NCBI RefSeq assembly: GCF_013377785.1
Contig: NZ_JABXWT010000004.1
Span: 1 to 64,000 of the forward strand
Source of the DNA: Ruegeria haliotis
Lineage (GTDB): Bacteria > Pseudomonadota > Alphaproteobacteria > Rhodobacterales > Rhodobacteraceae
Length of the DNA: 64,000 nucleotides
Direction: 5' to 3'
In this document: piece after piece, positions 9,752 through 18,168 of the stretch
Layout: each line of letters opens with the position of its first letter
How positions within the stretch are numbered: the stretch's first letter is position 1
Made by a program: the position numbers and the translations under genes
Notes under the pieces: generated by a model
The model's database searches: none
Told to the model about the DNA's origin: nothing
What the model saw: only the letters and a program-made list of their open reading frames with translations

Positions 9752-11821
9752 ATGTCCGAGGCGAGCAGGTATTCTGTGCTCTTCGAACCAGTCCAGATCG
9801 GACCGGTCACGGCGCGTAACCGTTTTTTCCAGGTGCCTCATTGCAATGGGATGGGGCATGTCCGCCCCCAGGCCGAAGCCGCAATGCGCGCAATGAAGGC
9901 CGAAGGCGGATGGGCGGTTGTCAGCAACCAGGAGACGGAGATTCATCCAACGTCGGACCTGTCACCTTTTGCCGAAAACAGGCTCTGGGACGCCCGAGAC
10001 ATCCCCGCGCTCCGGTTGATGACCGAGGCCGTGCACGACAAGGGCGCATTGGCCGCAATCGAATTGGTCCACAATGGCAATCACGCGCAGAACCTCTTCA
10101 GCCGCGCACCGGTTCTGGCCCCGTCTGATATGTCCGTGAGTGCAGCGTTTCCCAAGCAAGCCCGCGCAATGGATAAATCTGACATTCGCGACCTGCGGCG
10201 CTGGCATCGCGAGGCAGCAATCCGTGCGAGGGACGCTGGGTTTGACATCATCTATGTTTATGCCGGTCACGATATGACGCTGCCCCAGCATTTCATGCTG
10301 CCACATATGAACCAGCGCAGTGATGAATATGGCGGATGCCTGGAAAACCGCGTGCGCCTGACCCGTGAATTGATTGAAGAGACGCATGACGCTGTGGGCG
10401 ACACCTGCGCGGTGGCTTTCCGCTTTGCTGTCGATGAAATGCTGGGCTCGGATGGTATGCAGGCCGCGGAAGAAGGCCGCGCAGTTGTGGAAATGCTGGC
10501 GGAAATGCCGGACCTTTGGGATGTGAATGTGTCCAATTGGGCTAACGATTCCATGACAACGCGGTTTCAGCCGCAAGATGGATATCAGAACGACTACACT
10601 GCTTTCGTCAAATCCGTGACCAGCAAACCGGTGGTGGGTGTGGGCAGGTTGACCTCACCAGATACGATGGTGTCGTTGATCCGCAAAGGGCAGCTTGACT
10701 TGATTGGCGCCGCGCGGCCGTCCATTGCTGATCCCTTTCTGCCAGAGAAAATCCGCGAAGGCCGGATCGATGAAATTCGCGAATGTATCGGGTGCAACAT
10801 CTGCGTCATGGCCGATAGCGTGGGCGCACCCATTCGATGCACCCAAAACCCAACAATGGGCGAGGAATGGCGGCGCGGCTGGCATCCGGAACGTATCGCA
10901 CCCAAGGCGGCGCAAAGCGATGCGCTTGTGGTTGGCGCGGGGCCAGCGGGCCTGGAATGCGCCATGCAGTTGGCGCGGCGCGGCTATCAGGTGACGATTG
11001 CCGAAGCCTCAGACGCGCCCGGTGGCCGGGTGCTGCGCGAAAGTGGCCTGCCGGGCCTGGGTGCCTGGATGCGGGTCGCCGATTACCGCCTGAACGATCT
11101 GCGCCAGCGTGGAAACGTTCAGATCTTTACTCAGAGCGCATTGAGTAAAGAGGACGTACTGGAGTTGGGTATTCCAAATGTGTTCGTCGCGACGGGGTCG
11201 CGTTGGCGCGCGGACGGGATCGGGCGCAACACGCTCCGCAACCCGCCGAAAATAGCGGGCAACACTACGGTTCTCACTCCGGACGACATCATGATGGGGA
11301 CCCATCCATCGGACGGAACGGTCGCGATCTACGACGACGACCACGCCTACATCGCCGGAGTACTGGCAGAGAAACTGGCTTTGGATGGGCATCATGTGAT
11401 CTTTGTCACGCCTGAAAGCCTGGTTTCTTCCTTCACCGTTCTGACGCTTGAACAACACCGCATTCAGGCGCGCCTGTTAGAGCTGGGTGTGGAAATCATC
11501 TGCAATCACACCCTGTCTGCGCTCAACGCCGAAAAGATGCAAATCGCCTGTTGCTTCACAGAGAACATCCGCGAGATCGGATGCCGTTCCGCTGTACTGG
11601 TCACTGAAAGGCTACGCGAAACTGCGCTTTATGACGCCCTGCAAGATCAGGGTTTGACCACGCGCGAGTTGATTGGCGACGCCGCCGGGCCGGCCTTGAT
11701 TGCGGATGCTGTTTATGCAGGACACATGGCGGCCCGAAACTTTGAACGCGCTCAGGCGGACATAAATCAGGATTGGTTCCGCCGTGAAATCATCTCTCTT
11801 GCCGAAGGAGGTACTCCATGA
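9752..11821 (+). CDS. Trimethylamine-dehydrogenase-family flavoprotein N-demethylase
   Basis: A 689-residue member of the old-yellow-enzyme branch that includes trimethylamine and dimethylamine dehydrogenases and N-methylproline demethylase. Order: N-terminal FMN TIM barrel (1 to about 335), 4Fe-4S loop C345-x2-C348-x2-C351-x11-C363, then a nucleotide-binding domain starting at V-V-G-A-G-P-A-G. The TMADH catalytic triad is present (Y170, H173, D266, against Y169, H172, D267 in TMADH as I recall it), with W263 also matching. Such enzymes remove an N-methyl group as formaldehyde and usually pass electrons to ETF. The stop overlaps the Rieske gene as ATGA. The exact substrate is open. Confidence 0.88.
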   Translation: MSEASRYSVLFEPVQIGPVTARNRFFQVPHCNGMGHVRPQAEAAMRAMKAEGGWAVVSNQETEIHPTSDLSPFAENRLWDARDIPALRLMTEAVHDKGALAAIELVHNGNHAQNLFSRAPVLAPSDMSVSAAFPKQARAMDKSDIRDLRRWHREAAIRARDAGFDIIYVYAGHDMTLPQHFMLPHMNQRSDEYGGCLENRVRLTRELIEETHDAVGDTCAVAFRFAVDEMLGSDGMQAAEEGRAVVEMLAEMPDLWDVNVSNWANDSMTTRFQPQDGYQNDYTAFVKSVTSKPVVGVGRLTSPDTMVSLIRKGQLDLIGAARPSIADPFLPEKIREGRIDEIRECIGCNICVMADSVGAPIRCTQNPTMGEEWRRGWHPERIAPKAAQSDALVVGAGPAGLECAMQLARRGYQVTIAEASDAPGGRVLRESGLPGLGAWMRVADYRLNDLRQRGNVQIFTQSALSKEDVLELGIPNVFVATGSRWRADGIGRNTLRNPPKIAGNTTVLTPDDIMMGTHPSDGTVAIYDDDHAYIAGVLAEKLALDGHHVIFVTPESLVSSFTVLTLEQHRIQARLLELGVEIICNHTLSALNAEKMQIACCFTENIREIGCRSAVLVTERLRETALYDALQDQGLTTRELIGDAAGPALIADAVYAGHMAARNFERAQADINQDWFRREIISLAEGGTP

Positions 11822-13023
11822 CGTCGCAGCCCGCAAATTTGAATGAACTCGTAGGTCAACACACGCCCGGATACGCGCTGCCGCGGGAGTTTTACACATC
11901 CGAGGCGGTTTTTGATCGCGACATTGCCGATGTCTGGAACCGGAATTGGATCTGGGTAGGTCACGAAAGTCAGATCCCGGAACCGGGGGATTACTTTCTC
12001 TTCGATTATGGCCCAGAATCACTGATCATCGTCCGGGATCGCAATGGGGATGTGCGTGCGCATCTCAATGTTTGCAGGCATCGCGGGTCGCGCGTATGCG
12101 TGGAAGGCGCAGGGAAAGCGCGGGTCTTTGTCTGCCCCTATCATGCCTGGACGTATGAGCTGTCGGGCGAGTTACGCGCAGGTCGCGAAATGGGGCCGGA
12201 TTTCAACCCGGAAGATTGGGGGCTGAAACCTGCGCACGTGCAGATCTTTCAGGGGCTGATCCTGGTTTGCCCTAGCGCCGAAGCCCCGCCTATGGACCAG
12301 GCGCTTGGCCAGCTTGCTCCGCTTACCGCGCCTTTTGGTTTTGAAGACCTCAAGGTGGTTCATACAGCAAACTATCCGGTGCCAGCGAACTGGAAACTGG
12401 CGGTAGAGAATTATCTCGAATGTTACCATTGCGCACCCGCGCATCAGGAGTATTCGCGTTCACATACACTGAAATCTCCACAACAAATGGAAGCGCTCCT
12501 GCCAGCCATGTATGAACGCGCGGTGGCTGCCGGGCTGCCTAATCAAGTGTTGGACCTGACCGGTGAACACGCGCTTTCGCCGGGAAGCGAGGTGTATTAC
12601 CGGCGCTACCCCTTGTACGAAGGTTTCAAGACGGGCAGCAAAATGGGCGAACCGCTTGCTCCGCTGCTGGGCAATCTGACCGATTATGACGGCGGTGCGA
12701 CCGATATCGTGTTGGGTATTCTGAACTATTTCTTGATCTACTCGGATCATGTTGTCGGCTATCGCTTTGTCCCCCGAACCATTCAGGAAACCGACATTCA
12801 GGTCGTCTGGATGGTCAGGAAGGACGCTGAAGAAGGTCGTGATTACAACAGCGAAGATCTGACATGGCTCTGGCATGTGACCTCACAGGATGATGAACGC
12901 ATCATCCGGCACAATCAGGCGGGGGTGAATTCGCATTTTTTTGAACCCGGGCCTCTGGCGGACATGGAGTGGGCCATCAACGATTTCTACAGGTTCTACA
13001 AAACGATGATCAGCCCGCGCTGA
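11818..13023 (+). CDS. Rieske non-haem iron oxygenase alpha subunit, betaine-demethylase type
   Basis: A 401-residue oxygenase. The Rieske cluster ligands are C86-x-H88 and C106-x2-H109. The mononuclear iron motif is E-N-Y-L-E201-C-Y-H204-x4-H209. Glutamate 201 stands where most ring-hydroxylating oxygenases have the bridging aspartate, a feature of quaternary-ammonium enzymes such as carnitine oxygenase CntA. Relatives include GbcA (glycine betaine) and Stc2 (proline betaine). With the TMADH-like partner it suggests stepwise demethylation: quaternary amine first, tertiary amine next. No dedicated reductase gene is in the window. Confidence 0.87.
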   Translation: MTSQPANLNELVGQHTPGYALPREFYTSEAVFDRDIADVWNRNWIWVGHESQIPEPGDYFLFDYGPESLIIVRDRNGDVRAHLNVCRHRGSRVCVEGAGKARVFVCPYHAWTYELSGELRAGREMGPDFNPEDWGLKPAHVQIFQGLILVCPSAEAPPMDQALGQLAPLTAPFGFEDLKVVHTANYPVPANWKLAVENYLECYHCAPAHQEYSRSHTLKSPQQMEALLPAMYERAVAAGLPNQVLDLTGEHALSPGSEVYYRRYPLYEGFKTGSKMGEPLAPLLGNLTDYDGGATDIVLGILNYFLIYSDHVVGYRFVPRTIQETDIQVVWMVRKDAEEGRDYNSEDLTWLWHVTSQDDERIIRHNQAGVNSHFFEPGPLADMEWAINDFYRFYKTMISPR

Positions 13024-13093
13024 TATTGCCGGATAAAACAGGCCGCAGGTCAACGCCAAATCGCGATCCCCTCATCCACTGAAAGCAATTCAA

Positions 13094-13300
13094 ATGACCC
13101 TGAAAAATGATTTCAGCAGTATCCGGCAATGGGATAATGAAAATTTCATCCATCCTTGGGAAAGAATGGCCCATATTGGTAAAAACCAACGCACTTTCAC
13201 TGAATCCTCCCGTGGGATCTACCTAACAACAGAGACCGGCAAGCGGTTGATCGACGGGTCGGCGGGTAAGTGGTGCGTTCAGATCGACTACGGGCCGTAA
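13094..13300 (+). pseudogene. Truncated class-III aminotransferase (N-terminal fragment)
   Basis: The 68 codons read like the first part of a class-III (omega-amino acid/pyruvate type) aminotransferase: E-N-F-x-H-P-W-E-R-M-A, then G-I-Y-L-T-T-E-T-G-K-R-L-I-D-G and W-C-V-Q-I-D-Y-G. A TAA stop follows where the family would continue for another 370 or more residues. No continuation is found in any frame downstream. Usually conserved glycines have changed (I-G-Y-G to I-D-Y-G), so decay is under way. It probably was the next step of the amine pathway before a deletion or insertion. Confidence 0.75.
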
Positions 13301-13370
13301 GCGTCCCCGTCGTCTTCAACGGGTTGATTGGAATGATCGCACGTCATTGTAATCACCTTTCAATGTTTGC

Positions 13371-14333
13371 TTATTTTAATTCACGTAAAATGCGGAAACC
13401 TGCTTTCGTGGTTCTGGTTGAAGGTCGAGCAGATCCACGAGCAGCAACACGCGAAAAATCCATCGCGGCCCAATATGCACCGCCTCTTGTCACACGGTTT
13501 TTACATTCTGGGAGCCTCGCCATTTCATGATAGACGCTTGTGGTTGCCCAACCCGCGTGGCTTTCGGTTCGGCAAGACAGCGTTCGTTCCGCGACGTTTC
13601 CAGACATGTGGCGCAAACCCCAGTTGTTGGCCGCATCCAACTCGTTGACCCGCACCGGTTTGTCGCGCGATAGAAGCTCCGGGCGTTCTTCCCCCAACAT
13701 TTCCTCTGTTGAACTACCTAGGAAATTCGCTTGATCCGTCGTTATTTCTTCGCCCTGAGCGAAGGGAGTCTGAGTTCCCGCCCGCGCGGCGTATTCCCAT
13801 TCCGCTTCAGTCGGCAGACGATAGACCTGGGCTCCAACTTTTTCGTTCAGCCACTCGGTGTAAGTCAGCGCGTCGATATACGACACATCGATCACAGGGA
13901 AGCTCCCAGTGGCTTTCGCACGAGGTTCACGAGGTACAAGGACATAATCTTGGGGAATGTGTCCATTGCAACCATCATCGTTGACACATGCCATCCACTG
14001 GTCGTGAGTCACTTCGTTTCTGCCCATTGCAAAAGGAATGTCGACCGTAACTGAATGTACCGGCCCTTCATGGTGCGCAATATATGGGTCTTCGGACGTT
14101 GCCAGACGCATGTTTCCCGACCCGTCGAAGTGAAAATTCCGTCTGGATTCTCCTGGTGACCCACCCATTAAGAACTGACCGAGTGGCAAGGCGATCATTT
14201 CTGGGCAGACACCACATTCCTGGAACATTTCCAGCGGCGCGACTTCGGTCCCGTCTGTTAGAAGATACTCCGCTGCAACTGGCAGAGCGACGACCTGCAA
14301 GGCTCCCGTGAGAGCCGCAATTTTTAGTTTCAT
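13371..14333 (-). CDS. Exported SUMF1/formylglycine-generating-enzyme-domain protein
   Basis: A 320-residue protein with a signal peptide (M-K-L-K-I-A-A-L-T..., cleavage after V-A-A) and one SUMF1/FGE-type fold: F-x-M-G-G near residue 55, E-V-T-x-x-Q-W, Y-R-L-P-T-E-A-E-W-E-Y-A-A-R-A-G, M-S-G-N-V-A-E, R-G-G-A-Y-W and a terminal A-G-F-R. The copper-binding cysteine arrangement of genuine sulfatase-maturing enzymes is not evident, so it is more like the EgtB/PvdO-type relatives. ATG 14333, preceded by CAGGAAATAG, gives a clean signal peptide. Function unknown; periplasmic or secreted. Confidence 0.8.
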   Translation of the reverse strand: MKLKIAALTGALQVVALPVAAEYLLTDGTEVAPLEMFQECGVCPEMIALPLGQFLMGGSPGESRRNFHFDGSGNMRLATSEDPYIAHHEGPVHSVTVDIPFAMGRNEVTHDQWMACVNDDGCNGHIPQDYVLVPREPRAKATGSFPVIDVSYIDALTYTEWLNEKVGAQVYRLPTEAEWEYAARAGTQTPFAQGEEITTDQANFLGSSTEEMLGEERPELLSRDKPVRVNELDAANNWGLRHMSGNVAERTLSCRTESHAGWATTSVYHEMARLPECKNRVTRGGAYWAAMDFSRVAARGSARPSTRTTKAGFRILRELK

Positions 14334-14529
14334 CGAAGCTATTTCCTGAGGCCTGTCGTGACAAAAACGGTTGCTCTTTTTTGTCGTCGAATAAACGCGC
14401 ATACACCCAGTGGTTGCAATTGAAAAAATACGTCTGCCTTGTTGGTCAGTGCGCTCCGTCTGCGATAAGCCACGATTCTAAGCCCGTTAACACGCACTGT
14501 CGAATATCTGGTTGTTTGCAGGCGTGGTG

Positions 14530-15051
14530 TTATCCGCGTCCCGATGTATCCCACCAATGCGATTGCATGAACTGCTGGATCGCTATCGTTTGGCCGCTCA
14601 GTTTCTCGACTGTTCCCGGGGTCAACTCGAGTGCCATCCATGCCTCGGTCGCTGTCAACAAGTCAGGGTATGGTGTTTGCTTGTCAGTCTGGGCAAACCC
14701 GTACCGAGGATAGAACGTCGGCACGCCCAACACGAACACAGCGTCTGCTCCGGTGGACGTGAGTTGGCGTATGCTCGTTTCCATGATCTCCTTGCCAACA
14801 CCACGGCCTTGATATTCTGGTGACACCCCGCAAGGCGCCAGCAGGTAACATTTTGTGGCAAGATGGTCCTTGAAGACAAAGGGTGTGAACAGCACGTTTC
14901 CAGCAATCTTCCCATCGCGTTTGGCGCTGATTGAGATCGTATCCGGGCGATCGAGGAAATCCTTGGCCAGCTGTGCGATTTCCGCGCCTTCAGCTTCACC
15001 AAATGCCAAGCGATGAACTTCCAAAATGGCTTCAATATCTGTTTGTGTCAT
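14530..15051 (-). CDS. GNAT-family protein, YjhQ-like (putative antitoxin)
   Basis: A 173-residue GNAT acyltransferase-fold protein with the acetyl-CoA loop G-V-S-P-E-Y-Q-G-R-G-V-G (about residues 71-82) and Y-P-R-Y-G-F towards the end. It lies 9 bases after a TopAI/YjhX-like toxin gene; its ribosome site AGGA overlaps that gene's TAG stop, so the two are translationally coupled. In E. coli, YjhQ is a GNAT-fold protein encoded next to TopAI (YjhX) and counteracts it. Position and fold suggest the same role here, but a free-standing N-acetyltransferase cannot be excluded. Confidence 0.78.
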   Translation of the reverse strand: MTQTDIEAILEVHRLAFGEAEGAEIAQLAKDFLDRPDTISISAKRDGKIAGNVLFTPFVFKDHLATKCYLLAPCGVSPEYQGRGVGKEIMETSIRQLTSTGADAVFVLGVPTFYPRYGFAQTDKQTPYPDLLTATEAWMALELTPGTVEKLSGQTIAIQQFMQSHWWDTSGRG

Positions 15052-15060
15052 GGGATTTTC

Positions 15061-15318
15061 CTATCTTTGGTTCATTTGGGCGTGCACGGATTTGATCCCT
15101 GAGGCAGTTGCCCGGTAGGGTCGACCATTCTTTGATTGAATGAAGCGCCGCTTCAGAAGGCATTGAAAGACGGTGAGTGTGCAATTTTCCAACACATGTC
15201 CGTTGCGGGTGTAGCATGTGATGGTGTGGATTTTGCCATTTGCCAAACGTTCGTGATGGATCGACCCGCCGAGCGCGAGTTCATGCAAAACACGCTGTTC
15301 GTGCTTTGAGATATTCAT
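15061..15318 (-). CDS. TopAI/YjhX family protein (putative topoisomerase I inhibitor toxin)
   Basis: An 85-residue protein, the same length as E. coli TopAI (YjhX, UPF0386). It follows the family pattern from the first residue: M-N-I-S-K-x-E-Q-R-V-L-H-x-L-A-x-G-G, then C-Y-T-R-N-G, C-T-L-x-V-F, and N-G-x-P-Y-R near the end. TopAI binds and inhibits DNA topoisomerase I in E. coli and is neutralised by YjhQ. The neighbouring GNAT gene completes a likely toxin-antitoxin pair in toxin-first order. Start ATG 15318 has only a weak GAGA ribosome site, consistent with low toxin translation. Confidence 0.85.
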   Translation of the reverse strand: MNISKHEQRVLHELALGGSIHHERLANGKIHTITCYTRNGHVLENCTLTVFQCLLKRRFIQSKNGRPYRATASGIKSVHAQMNQR

Positions 15319-15845
15319 TGGGATGTCTCGATTTTACGAAAATACAGAAACAGGACACTCAGCGTCGCGCGTGAGTGTGCCCATTAATGTTGGTGTTCCT
15401 GAATTTGCTTCGCCAGGAACGGGCGTTAGGCCCGAGACTCTTTCATAAAATCTCCATCGAGTGAGGCGCGCCGCCTCAGACGTGGAGAGCAGATAGGCCT
15501 TCACCCAAGTTGGGTCAATATGGGTGGCAGAATTTTTCAGGGGTGTCACAATGTGGGCATTCGCTGCGACACACCACTGTGGGAGTATGGGCTCTCTGCC
15601 GCCATTCTCTGCGAAGCGCTTTAACTGGTAGTAAGAGCCCTAAGCAGCCGTTGATCACGCTTCGGTCTTTCGCTCACGCAGCAGGCCGCGAATGCACATT
15701 CCGAACGTTCAAAACCAGATTGCTAATAGCGTGTGAGCGGGACTTTTCTGCCATTCGCGTGCTCGCGCTAACGGCTGCTTTTAGCGTGGCATGGTGTTCC
15801 AATCCAAATATGTAGTGATTTCATTTCAGGAAAGCTGGCGATCTC
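15319..15845. other. Leader/intergenic region between the TopAI-like gene and the divergent methyltransferase remnant
   Basis: About 527 bases without a recognised gene. On the minus strand a frame of up to 71 codons ends at 15334, 15 bases before the TopAI-like start; a short version of 16 sense codons begins at about 15384. In E. coli topAI is controlled by a translated leader, so a leader peptide is possible but unproven. One copy of a degenerate intergenic repeat lies at 15601-15660. Confidence 0.4.
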
Positions 15846-16609
15846 ATGACAAGCCAAAGTAACGAAGCGAACCAAAACATTTATGATCCAGCATTTGTTG
15901 CTGACTTGTTTGATAGGTGTTCCTCGAACTATCGAAAATGGAGTGCTGTAAGTTCCTTTGGCTTTATCTATCTGTGGCGACGTCAATGCGTTGCCCGCCT
16001 GATCCCTCCTAAGCAATCCGGTGCTATCGCGGTTGATCTAATGGCAGGTACGGGAGAGGTTTGGCCACATCTTTTACGCCGTTTCCCGAATCTCGACACA
16101 GTCACAGCGCTAGATATTTCGCACCGTATGCATTTAGAGGCCGTTGAACGGCTGCACGGCGAATTTGCTCACAAGATTACTCACCTTGAGGCCGACGCAT
16201 TACAGACCGATCTACCCGTAGATCATGCCGATCTTGTCGTTTCAACTTTTGGCCTAAAGACCTTCGATACCAGCCAGCAAACCGTTTTGGCCAATCAGAT
16301 TGCACGTATCTTAAAACCGGGTGGCAGCTTTTCATTGATTGAGGCGTCAGACCCTAAAGGCTGGATGCTACGCCCGCTCTACCGATTCTACCTCGATAGG
16401 CTTTGCCGCAGATTGAACGGCTTTTCCTAAAGGGCGCTCACGATTTTAGCATGATCGGCACCTACATTCGAAATTTTGAAAGTAGCGCTCATATGGCGGA
16501 AGCATTGCGCGATGCTGGCCTAACAGTATCGCTGAAAAAACATGTATTTGGCTGTGCAACCAGCGTTGCTGGGCATAAACCTTCAGCGCTTTCGGAAGAT
16601 ACGCCTTAG
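15846..16609 (+). pseudogene. UbiE/COQ5-like SAM-dependent methyltransferase, frameshifted
   Basis: The first 185 codons encode a class-I methyltransferase with motif I (V-D-L-M-A-G-T-G-E) and post-I/IV blocks (A-L-D-I-S, S-T-F-G-L-K-T, L-K-P-G-G-S-F-S-L-I-E). After L-Y-R-F-Y-L-D-R the frame stops making sense at about 16400. Family-like sequence resumes in another frame from 16403 (L-P-Q-I-E-R-L-F, then Y-I-R-N-F) and runs to 16609. Loss of one base near 16401 explains it. The first frame meets a stop at 16428-16430. A sequencing error is the alternative to a true pseudogene. Confidence 0.8.
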
Positions 16610-16932
16610 CCAAACAACTGCGTTTCCTCGGAGCGGCCATTCTCTGCAGTGGGTTCAGACAGGTGGTTTGAGCCCTGAGCCGCCGTTACCTTTCGGCTGA
16701 GTTTCTGCGGATGCATTGGGCCGCTCTCAGCACTTAGCCGACATTGGCCGCCTAGGTGCCCGTCAATTGTTTGAGTGAAATGATCGAATGTCAGCTGCGA
16801 GCCCCTAGTTACAACACATCATGAGCAAAATGGCCCTTTACGCTCAGCTGTTCGCTGCGGTATTGATGAGCTACCAGAATTCAACTGCGCTCATCTAGCG
16901 CCACACGACAGCTCTAGCGTGTCGAGTATGAA
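16610..16932. other. Gene-free spacer
   Basis: 323 bases with no supported gene on either strand. It holds a copy of the dispersed repeat (16636-16690) and otherwise nothing recognisable. Confidence 0.5.
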
Positions 16933-17223
16933 ATGCCCCAAAATCGATTTGATGGACTAATGGACTTTGTTTGCGTCCGTTATGGATATTGTGGAGGCGT
17001 CATCGACGGAAAACCAATGCATGTAACACATTTCATTCCTGAATATGGGAACGTGTCTGCGAGTGAATTTTCTGAATGGGTGATGTTAGCTGAAAATTAC
17101 AACCCGGGTTCGAACTTGGGTTTTCGTGACCAGCATAAAAAGGACATAGAGGCTGCATTCATCCAGAACATGGGAAGCGAAGTTGTTCCTGCCAAAGATT
17201 TGAGGTGGGATGCCGAAGACTAA
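16933..17223 (+). CDS. Hypothetical protein, 96 residues
   Basis: I do not recognise this protein. It is soluble in appearance, begins M-P-Q-N-R-F-D-G-L-M and has a mixed acidic/aromatic composition with a C-Y/V-R-Y-G-Y-C-G segment early on. The amino-acid composition and lack of low-complexity sequence suggest a real gene, though the ribosome site before ATG 16933 is weak. It is isolated between spacers in the accessory stretch, so horizontal origin is possible. Confidence 0.45.
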   Translation: MPQNRFDGLMDFVCVRYGYCGGVIDGKPMHVTHFIPEYGNVSASEFSEWVMLAENYNPGSNLGFRDQHKKDIEAAFIQNMGSEVVPAKDLRWDAED

Positions 17224-17358
17224 GTAAAATAAGTCGGTGCAGCTGAAGCGAATGGCAGCTGCAGTCCGCTCAGCGGTCGTTGGACACCACCGACCAGCCT
17301 TATGCCCGATAGAAGTTGTCAGATGACCGGTCTGGCCCCAAAACAGACCCTACTAAAC

Positions 17359-18168
17359 TCACTGTTCTACGGCAGTCAGGGATGCGCCCTTTGACAAAGC
17401 AGCCTCGAAAACTCTTGAGATTTGCGCATCGCTCGGTACGGATCGATCATTGGTGGTTTCGGAAAACCAAAGGAACTTACCTGCCTTCTGTTCGGATTGA
17501 TAGATGCGCAGAACAAGCTCAGCTTGCGAAATATCGAAAGCACGAGGGTCAGTAACTCGAAATAGGAATACGCCACTATAGGTCGACTCAGGGAACTGAA
17601 GGTATGATTGCTCGTCGTGATAGGCTAGCCAGTGTGTTTCGTTAAAAAGAACGAATGTCACTTCAGGAGAAACCAGTTCCGCAACCAGCGGCCTTCCGTT
17701 CGCATCCTGAACAAACCCTTCCAAGTTGGTCAGGTCGTACGGGCCAGGGCGATAGATTTCTTCGGCAGGACCTTGACCCACCCTAACTTCGAAAACTTTC
17801 GAGGCATATCCGCCATCAATCATCATCGCGCATATCAAGGCGCAGTTCGGAGATTGTGATCCAGCGACAAGAACGCTGGCATTTGACATCTTGATGGCTT
17901 CTGGCAACACGGCGTCCGCGAGAAATTCATTCGTTGTGCGATTTTGCAGAATGCTGTTCAGGACAGGAATTCCGAAAACCCCTATGGCAGCAACGACCAG
18001 CATGCCACTTCCCAGGATCTTTGGCGTGCGCCCACTCCGGAATAGAAGAAACACCCCAATCAGGCAAAACACGCCTACCGCGATGTAGGGCGACAAAATG
18101 AGCAACGCATACAGTATGCCAAGATCACTTTCGCCCAATCTGCATTCCTTTCTTAAGCCGATCATCAC
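17359..18168 (-). CDS. Hypothetical membrane-anchored protein, 269 residues
   Basis: No family recognised. Two transmembrane helices lie near the N-terminus (about residues 20-45 and 52-73), joined by a short basic loop, followed by an extracytoplasmic domain of about 190 residues. That domain has a S-P-N-C-A-L-I-C pair of cysteines that might form a disulfide. The arrangement suggests an envelope protein. A start at either of two adjacent Met codons is possible. It stands alone in a gene-poor region. Confidence 0.55.
   Translation of the reverse strand: MMIGLRKECRLGESDLGILYALLILSPYIAVGVFCLIGVFLLFRSGRTPKILGSGMLVVAAIGVFGIPVLNSILQNRTTNEFLADAVLPEAIKMSNASVLVAGSQSPNCALICAMMIDGGYASKVFEVRVGQGPAEEIYRPGPYDLTNLEGFVQDANGRPLVAELVSPEVTFVLFNETHWLAYHDEQSYLQFPESTYSGVFLFRVTDPRAFDISQAELVLRIYQSEQKAGKFLWFSETTNDRSVPSDAQISRVFEAALSKGASLTAVEQ

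Noticed and set aside
13371..14333. SUMF1-domain protein as the maturase of the sulfatase at 31.8 kb
   Set aside because: It has a signal peptide, lies 17 kb away and lacks a clear pair of copper-binding cysteines, whereas the sulfatase-like protein has no signal peptide.
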